From: Leadbetterella sp031420365
Lineage (GTDB): Bacteria > Bacteroidota > Bacteroidia > Cytophagales > Spirosomataceae
NCBI GenBank assembly: GCA_031420365.1
Contig: JANOMP010000051.1
Location: forward strand, 1 to 8,939
Reading direction: 5' to 3'
Length of the DNA stretch: 8,939 bases
Notes under the pieces: model-generated
Database searches by the model: none
The model's input: the letters and a program-made list of their open reading frames with translations, nothing else
What the model was told of the DNA's origin: nothing
Translations under genes and position numbers: made by a program
Shown: positions 5,373-8,939 of the stretch, piece by piece
Layout of the letters: the number at the start of each line of letters is the position of its first letter
Position numbering within the stretch: position 1 is the stretch's first letter

Positions 5373-6587
5373 ATGACAGAAAACATAAAACTCGGACTTA
5401 AAGAAAATTGGAAACAGTTTACTATTCTTGTAATTGTGAATGCTTTTGTAGGCGGTATGATAGGAATGGAACGGACTATTTTTCCGCAGTTTGCCGAGTT
5501 GAAATTTGGAATTGCTTCAAAAACAGCAATTCTTTCATTCATAACAGCATTCGGAATATCAAAAGCAATTGCTAATTATTACACAGGACGACTTGCCAAT
5601 AAATTTGGGCGGAGGAATTTACTTTTATTCGGGTGGTTAATCGCTATTCCAATTCCTTTTATGCTCATTTCCGCTCCAAGCTGGACTTGGGTAATTTTCA
5701 CTAATGTGCTTTTAGGTATTAGTCAAGGGCTCACTTGGAGTAGCACAGTAGTAATGAAAATTGACCTTGTTGGAGAAAAAGACCGTGGATTTGCAATGGG
5801 TTTAAACGAATTTGCAGGATATTTTGCAGTTGGAGTTGTTGCTTTCTTAACGGGTTATATTTCAAACACATACGGCATTACACCTTATCCATTTTATATA
5901 GGAATTTTTATTTCCATATTTGGCTTTATCTTGACTGCCGTGTGGGTAAAAGACACGAGAGATTTTGTTCATAAAGAAAGTGTTACCGATAATACTGCTC
6001 AACTTGACCATGTGTTTTTGGAAACGACTTTCAAAAACAAAACTTTAAGTTCGGTAACACAGGCAGGGCTTGTAAATAATTTGAATGATGGGATGATTTG
6101 GGGATTACTTCCTATCTTTTTGTTTTCATTAAACTACAACAACGAAAATATAGGAATTATCACAGCAATATATCCGACGGTTTGGGGAATCGGACAACTA
6201 TTCACAGGAAAAATGTCTGATTATTACTCAAAAAAAATAATGCTATTTTGGGGAATGCTTTTACAAGGCTTAGCCATTTTACTTATTCCACTAAGCAGTG
6301 AATTTTATATTTTAGCTTCCATTTCGGCAATTTTAGGTTTGGGAACCGCATTGGTTTATCCAACATTTTTATCAACAATTGCACAAGCTACAAGTCCGAA
6401 ACAAAGAGCAGAAAGTATTGGTACATTCCGACTTTGGAGAGATTTAGGATATGCTTTTGGTGCTATAATTTCAGGGATTACGGCCGATTTATTCGGTATT
6501 GAATATGCTATTTTTCTAATTGGTGGACTGACAATAGCTTCTTCAATGATTATCAAATTCCGTATGCCCGAAAAAATAAAAATTTGA
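5373..6587 (+). CDS. Major facilitator superfamily transporter, substrate unknown
   Basis: A 404-residue inner-membrane transporter with about 12 predicted hydrophobic helices in two halves, the usual MFS size. Motif A of the first half is clear, GRLANKFGRR at 72-81 in the cytoplasmic loop between helices 2 and 3, with its degenerate counterpart GKMSDYYSKK at 279-288 in the second half. A polar stretch at about 193-230 is the central cytoplasmic loop. RLWRDLGYAFGAIISG at 353-368 is a motif-C-like glycine pattern often seen in drug/proton antiporters, but this does not fix the substrate. The start ATG at 5373 lacks a Shine-Dalgarno sequence. No gene lies within 1.1 kb upstream or 430 bp downstream, so it is a single-gene unit stranded between mobile elements, with no context hint to its job. 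Its frame appears intact. Confidence 0.85.
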   Translation: MTENIKLGLKENWKQFTILVIVNAFVGGMIGMERTIFPQFAELKFGIASKTAILSFITAFGISKAIANYYTGRLANKFGRRNLLLFGWLIAIPIPFMLISAPSWTWVIFTNVLLGISQGLTWSSTVVMKIDLVGEKDRGFAMGLNEFAGYFAVGVVAFLTGYISNTYGITPYPFYIGIFISIFGFILTAVWVKDTRDFVHKESVTDNTAQLDHVFLETTFKNKTLSSVTQAGLVNNLNDGMIWGLLPIFLFSLNYNNENIGIITAIYPTVWGIGQLFTGKMSDYYSKKIMLFWGMLLQGLAILLIPLSSEFYILASISAILGLGTALVYPTFLSTIAQATSPKQRAESIGTFRLWRDLGYAFGAIISGITADLFGIEYAIFLIGGLTIASSMIIKFRMPEKIKI

Positions 6588-6722
6588 TTAAGAATGCGTT
6601 GAGACTAACGAATTCAAATAATTAAATTCTCATTTTGATAGTGAGTAATTATGGAACATTTTAATAGAACTATTTAAAGATTTTTAATTTTTTTAATTGA
6701 CCTTTTTAAAATAGTGAATCTA

Positions 6723-6819
6723 TTATTTACTTCTACCTTTGTTTCCCTGCATAATTGCGAAAGCAAAGGCAGCACTAAAAAGTAAAGTAATTAGTACAGC
6801 AAAATATGGCCTTTGTAAT
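6723..6819 (-). other. Possible C-terminal remnant of a membrane protein, cut by the adjacent IS
   Basis: Immediately outside the left inverted repeat of the IS, the minus strand has 31 sense codons, with a hydrophobic stretch PYFAVLITLLFSAAFAFAIM followed by the basic tail QGNKGRSK and a stop at 6723-6725. This has the form of a last transmembrane helix with a positive tail. It does not resemble the integrase found on the other side of the IS, so the two flanks appear not to be halves of one gene. It is short, so chance cannot be excluded. Confidence 0.3.
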
Positions 6820-6837
6820 TAGTGTCAGCAAGAAAAC
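6820..6837 (+). repeat. Left terminal inverted repeat of the DDE IS
   Basis: TAGTGTCAGCAAGAAAAC; matches the inverted right end except at one position (A for T, at 6827). Confidence 0.75.
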
Positions 6838-6871
6838 CCCTTCTTTTTTATTTTTAGTTAGCCGCATATAC

Positions 6872-6893
6872 ATTATATACAATTGTATATAAT
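6872..6893. repeat. Perfect 22-bp palindrome inside the IS, followed by a T run
   Basis: The arm ATTATATACAA is followed directly by its reverse complement. It lies 35 bp inside the left inverted repeat and downstream of the transposase gene. With T6-T7 following on the plus strand it could act as a weak terminator, or shield the transposase gene from outside transcription, but it is almost entirely A/T and has no loop, so protein binding is as likely. Confidence 0.5.
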
Positions 6894-6992
6894 TTTTTTG
6901 CTGGCTTTTTTCTTTGATTTGGGGTAAGTTTATATTTTTTTGAGATTTTTGTTGTTTTTTGGACGTCTTAGTTCACTATTGGACATACTCCT

Positions 6993-7027
6993 GCCTAGCA
7001 TCGCTGCATAACTCTTGAGAACTAGGC
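6993..7027. repeat. Inverted repeat overlapping the transposase stop codon
   Basis: GCCTAG (6993-6998) and CTAGGC (7022-7027), 23 nt apart; the right arm contains the transposase stop. On the plus strand it is followed by TG and a short T run (7030-7036), as in a terminator blocking transcription entering from the left. The stem is only 6 bp. Confidence 0.35.
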
Positions 7028-8488
7028 TGCTTTTTTATGTACCCTTTTCTGTCGTTCTAGTTCGTCTTTTATTAGTTTTGCTCCTATTTTATGAAGATTG
7101 TAAGCACATATTCCTAAGGCTACGTATCGCTTAAAATGTTGGTAGCCCTTGTCGGGGCAGCGATTCAATCCTCTGTGTTCAAGTTCATTAATGTTTGACT
7201 CTACCGCACTGTGCTTGTTTCGAAGTATGATGAATGCTTTTTTGTGTTCTTGCTGATGTTCGGTCTTGTTTAGTTTACCTTTCTTGGGCATTATTACCAT
7301 TGAAACCTGGGTTTCTAATAGCTCTTTATTGGTTTTACTATAAAAACCTTTATCGACACTCCAGCTTTGTATCTTCTTGTATGTTGCTAACACTTGGGCA
7401 GCAATGTCTATCAATATTTCGCTATCTGATTGTTTTTCAACAACTTTGTAGTGTATTATTAGGCCTGACTGATTGGTGGTTATGGCTAGTTTTTTTCCTA
7501 ATTCTACGCTAGGATTCGTTTTTCCTTTTTTTATCCACTCTGTATATTGTTCAAAAATCGAAAACAGCTTTTCTTCCTGTGGTATCGTTTCTCCATTTAT
7601 TACTCTACGTTGGAGCTGATCCATAAACATTTTGGCAAGTCTTATATATTCTACCAAATCGTCTATAATTAGTTGATTAGTAAGTGATTGAGGAACTAAT
7701 GGCAAAAAGATAAGTATTTTTTCAATTAAATTTTCACCCATATTTACATACCCTTCTACTAATTCCTTCGCTTTCTCTTCTTTATTCTTACCTCCTTTCT
7801 TGCTATTTTGACCTATCTGACGGCACATCGTCTTCAGATTTTTACGCCAAGAGTTCATTTTTCTCCATCCTGATAACTCAGGGGTTTCGGCCATTATTTT
7901 TTTTATCATGTCTAAGCATTTTCTAGATGCGTCCCAAAACAAGCCGTAATCGGTAGGAAAATGCACATTGGTTTCGACTACGAAAGTGTCAGTTTTTAAG
8001 ATAGATGCTTCCGCCACTTTTTTTTTAAATACCTCATTATTGCCAAATTGTACTATTACTTCATTGATTTCTCTAAGAATATCATCTGTCAACAACCCTA
8101 CATTATCCAGTATATTTTGATAAGAAATTTTCTTCCGATTTTCTTCTCTTTGAAACCCCGAGGTTTCAATACCCAACAAAATACGCAATGACCTATCGTT
8201 GTCAACCATCCTCAAAAGTCGGTCATAACCGATATTTAGCCCAACTCGAAACTGAGCCAAAACGAATATCTGCCATAAGTCCATCCCCAGACGCCCATTC
8301 TTTAGCTGATTTTTTGACAGTTTTGATTCCAGAAGGTCGAATATTTTCTCATTATAGTCGGAATTCTTAAAAATCGTCAACAATGCTAAACTAATTTTCT
8401 CAGACGCATCTCTACATTTGTAGTTTACAGGGCAATCTGTTATGGGTATAAGGTCTAGTGACAATTGTTGTTCGAATCTCTTCCTCAT
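7022..8488 (-). CDS. DDE transposase (ISNCY/IS1182-like; family not settled)
   Basis: A 488-residue transposase that would excise and insert the surrounding element. The probable catalytic triad is visible: Asp167 in LKTDTFVVETNVHFPTD (the 'D..VVET.IHYPTD' block of this group), Asp379 in SVDKGFYS, and Glu430 in RNKHSAVESNINELEHRGLN (the 'R..vE..is.LK' block, here with an N-x-x-x-L spacing typical of the C-terminal helix). The first 160 residues include a helical DNA-binding region with FVLAQFRVGLNIGYDRLLRM. A Lys-rich insertion at about 225-245 and a helical stretch at 250-320 separate the first two Asp, longer than in compact IS5 transposases. The frame is intact and all three acidic residues are present, so it may be active. 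The ATG at 8488 is the first in frame after the AT-rich leader. Two copies of TGCC(C)TAAATAT at 8542-8553 and 8572-8582, 30 bp apart, lie in that leader and could be binding sites. Confidence 0.8.
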   Translation of the reverse strand: MRKRFEQQLSLDLIPITDCPVNYKCRDASEKISLALLTIFKNSDYNEKIFDLLESKLSKNQLKNGRLGMDLWQIFVLAQFRVGLNIGYDRLLRMVDNDRSLRILLGIETSGFQREENRKKISYQNILDNVGLLTDDILREINEVIVQFGNNEVFKKKVAEASILKTDTFVVETNVHFPTDYGLFWDASRKCLDMIKKIMAETPELSGWRKMNSWRKNLKTMCRQIGQNSKKGGKNKEEKAKELVEGYVNMGENLIEKILIFLPLVPQSLTNQLIIDDLVEYIRLAKMFMDQLQRRVINGETIPQEEKLFSIFEQYTEWIKKGKTNPSVELGKKLAITTNQSGLIIHYKVVEKQSDSEILIDIAAQVLATYKKIQSWSVDKGFYSKTNKELLETQVSMVIMPKKGKLNKTEHQQEHKKAFIILRNKHSAVESNINELEHRGLNRCPDKGYQHFKRYVALGICAYNLHKIGAKLIKDELERQKRVHKKAA

Positions 8489-8630
8489 TTTTGAAAATTT
8501 TAGAATTTTGTCAGCGAATAATTCAAGAAAAACGCCGTTTATGCCCTAAATATACGAATTATTGGCCGTATTGCCTAAATATTCAAGCACTATTTTTTGT
8601 GTATTTATTTAATAGTTAAATAGTTAGATA

Positions 8631-8648
8631 GTTTTCTTGCAGACACTA
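8631..8648 (-). repeat. Right terminal inverted repeat of the DDE IS
   Basis: Minus strand TAGTGTCTGCAAGAAAAC, 17 of 18 identical to the left end. It abuts the truncated recombinase gene; translated through, it adds the false tail SSVCKKTI to that gene. Confidence 0.75.
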
Positions 8649-8939
8649 GATAGGGGCAGACATCGACCCTTGTTGCCTCGGGCGGCGCTCCGCTTTCCGT
8701 TACGTACCATCAGAGTTTTCCTCTCGAAGTCTATATCTTCTAACTTCAGTTTTACAGCCTCAGAAACCCTTAAACCAGCTGAATATATCAAAGCCAATAC
8801 AATGCGATGCTTTAAATATGTGGGGGTTTTAAACAGTAGTCGGCATTCTGTTTTAGAGAGAACCACAGGTAAACCGTAGCGTTGAATAACAGAGGGCAAA
8901 ATAGGGCAAGCCAACCTTGCCACATGTTTAAAATAATAT
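8649..8939 (-). pseudogene. Tyrosine recombinase catalytic-domain fragment, cut by the IS and the window edge
   Basis: This is a third IS91-associated type of integrase copy. Reading from the right edge: YYFKHVARLACPILPSV, LPVVLSKTE, then KHRIVLALIYSAGLRVSEAV and KLKLEDIDFERKTLMV. AGLRVSEA holds the first catalytic Arg, and NGK...GNKGR the beta-hairpin Lys. The gene breaks at CLPLS where the DDE IS begins, so the HxxR box and nucleophilic Tyr are lost. YYFKHV follows on naturally from the ANAL end of the fragment at 3950-4232, so both probably derive from related integrases. Five residues, RSAAR, interrupt the normally contiguous NGKGNK because of the hairpin at 8678-8692. The frame is open to the right edge, so the N-terminus lies outside the window. 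Confidence 0.8.
8678..8692. repeat. 15-bp GC-rich hairpin repeat, copy 5, inside the integrase GKG motif
   Basis: Plus strand TCGGGCGGCGCTCCG; on the coding strand it is exactly five codons, CGG AGC GCC GCC CGA (RSAAR), placed between AAG (Lys) and GGC (Gly) of NGK-GNK. Removal of the 15 bases restores the family motif in frame. Confidence 0.75.

Larger units (their letters stand above)
6820..8648 (-). mobile_element. Complete DDE insertion sequence, about 1.83 kb, with 18-bp terminal inverted repeats
   Basis: The left end TAGTGTCAGCAAGAAAAC (6820-6837) and the inverted right end TAGTGTCTGCAAGAAAAC (8631-8648) match at 17 of 18 positions and enclose one transposase gene with margins of about 160-200 bp. 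The right end interrupts a tyrosine recombinase gene exactly where its reading stops resembling the family. No direct repeat longer than TA flanks the ends: if the leading TA is target, the duplication is the dinucleotide TA, otherwise none is visible. Lack of a longer duplication, and unrelated flanks, could mean rearrangement after insertion. Confidence 0.75.

Noticed and set aside
7234..7512. 92-codon plus-strand frame inside the transposase gene
   Set aside because: It is a shadow of the intact DDE transposase on the opposite strand.
6974..8595. CACTATT at 6974-6980 and 8589-8595 as a target-site duplication of the IS
   Set aside because: The sequences just inside these words do not form inverted repeats, and the 18-bp inverted repeats further out give better ends.
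8611..8634. AATAGTTA-like tandem 8-mers as a target duplication or small satellite
   Set aside because: They lie inside the right end of the IS as defined by its inverted repeats, number only three imperfect units and are A/T-rich.
1..8939. CRISPR array, tRNA or rRNA genes
   Set aside because: No regularly spaced repeats with unique spacers and no recognisable tRNA or rRNA sequences were seen; the 24-bp repeats at 4804-4875 have no spacers.

Overview
The window reads as accessory DNA from a member of the Bacteroidota. It is AT-rich, its genes lack obvious Shine-Dalgarno sequences, and the one good promoter matches the Bacteroidota form (TTG, about 21 nt, TAnnTTTG). The insertion sequences also fit that phylum: an IS66 with a short TnpA, IS91-type elements carrying a tyrosine recombinase, and an IS21 end with phased repeats. 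No housekeeping gene is present, so genus is not assignable.

Layout. 1-1250: the start of an IS66 element on the minus strand (tnpA, tnpB, the beginning of tnpC), running off the left edge. 1318-1700: a decayed 3' end of an IS91-type element (remnant A). 2047-3702: an intact secreted beta-helix protein of the pectate-lyase type, with its own promoter. 3790-4232: a second IS91-type remnant (B), the same way round as A, in which a recombinase N-terminus is joined to a transposase C-terminus. 4233-5372: about 1.1 kb without a convincing gene, holding a foldable segment (4364-4545), a nested inverted repeat (4746-4793) and an isolated IS21-type end (4804-4875). 5373-6587: an intact MFS transporter. 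6820-8648: an apparently complete 1.83-kb DDE insertion sequence bounded by 18-bp inverted repeats. It cuts a third recombinase copy (8649-8939), which continues past the right edge.

How it fits together. This is a mobile-element graveyard with two intact passenger genes that are probably unrelated in function. The two IS91-type 3' ends bracket the beta-helix gene as direct repeats, an arrangement compatible with rolling-circle (one-ended) movement of that gene, though this is inferred.

The most unusual signal is a 15-bp GC-rich hairpin, consensus about TCGGGCGGCGTTCCG, found five times in either orientation. All five copies lie inside decayed recombinase or IS91 transposase genes. In two places it splits a motif that is contiguous in the protein family (RIR^HYG in the transposase, NGK^GNK in the recombinase). 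Because it is 15 bp long it adds exactly five residues and keeps the frame. This looks like a miniature protein-coding palindromic insertion, comparable in behaviour to Rickettsia palindromic elements but far smaller. A second palindrome (3854-3875) is present in remnant B and absent at the matching site in A.
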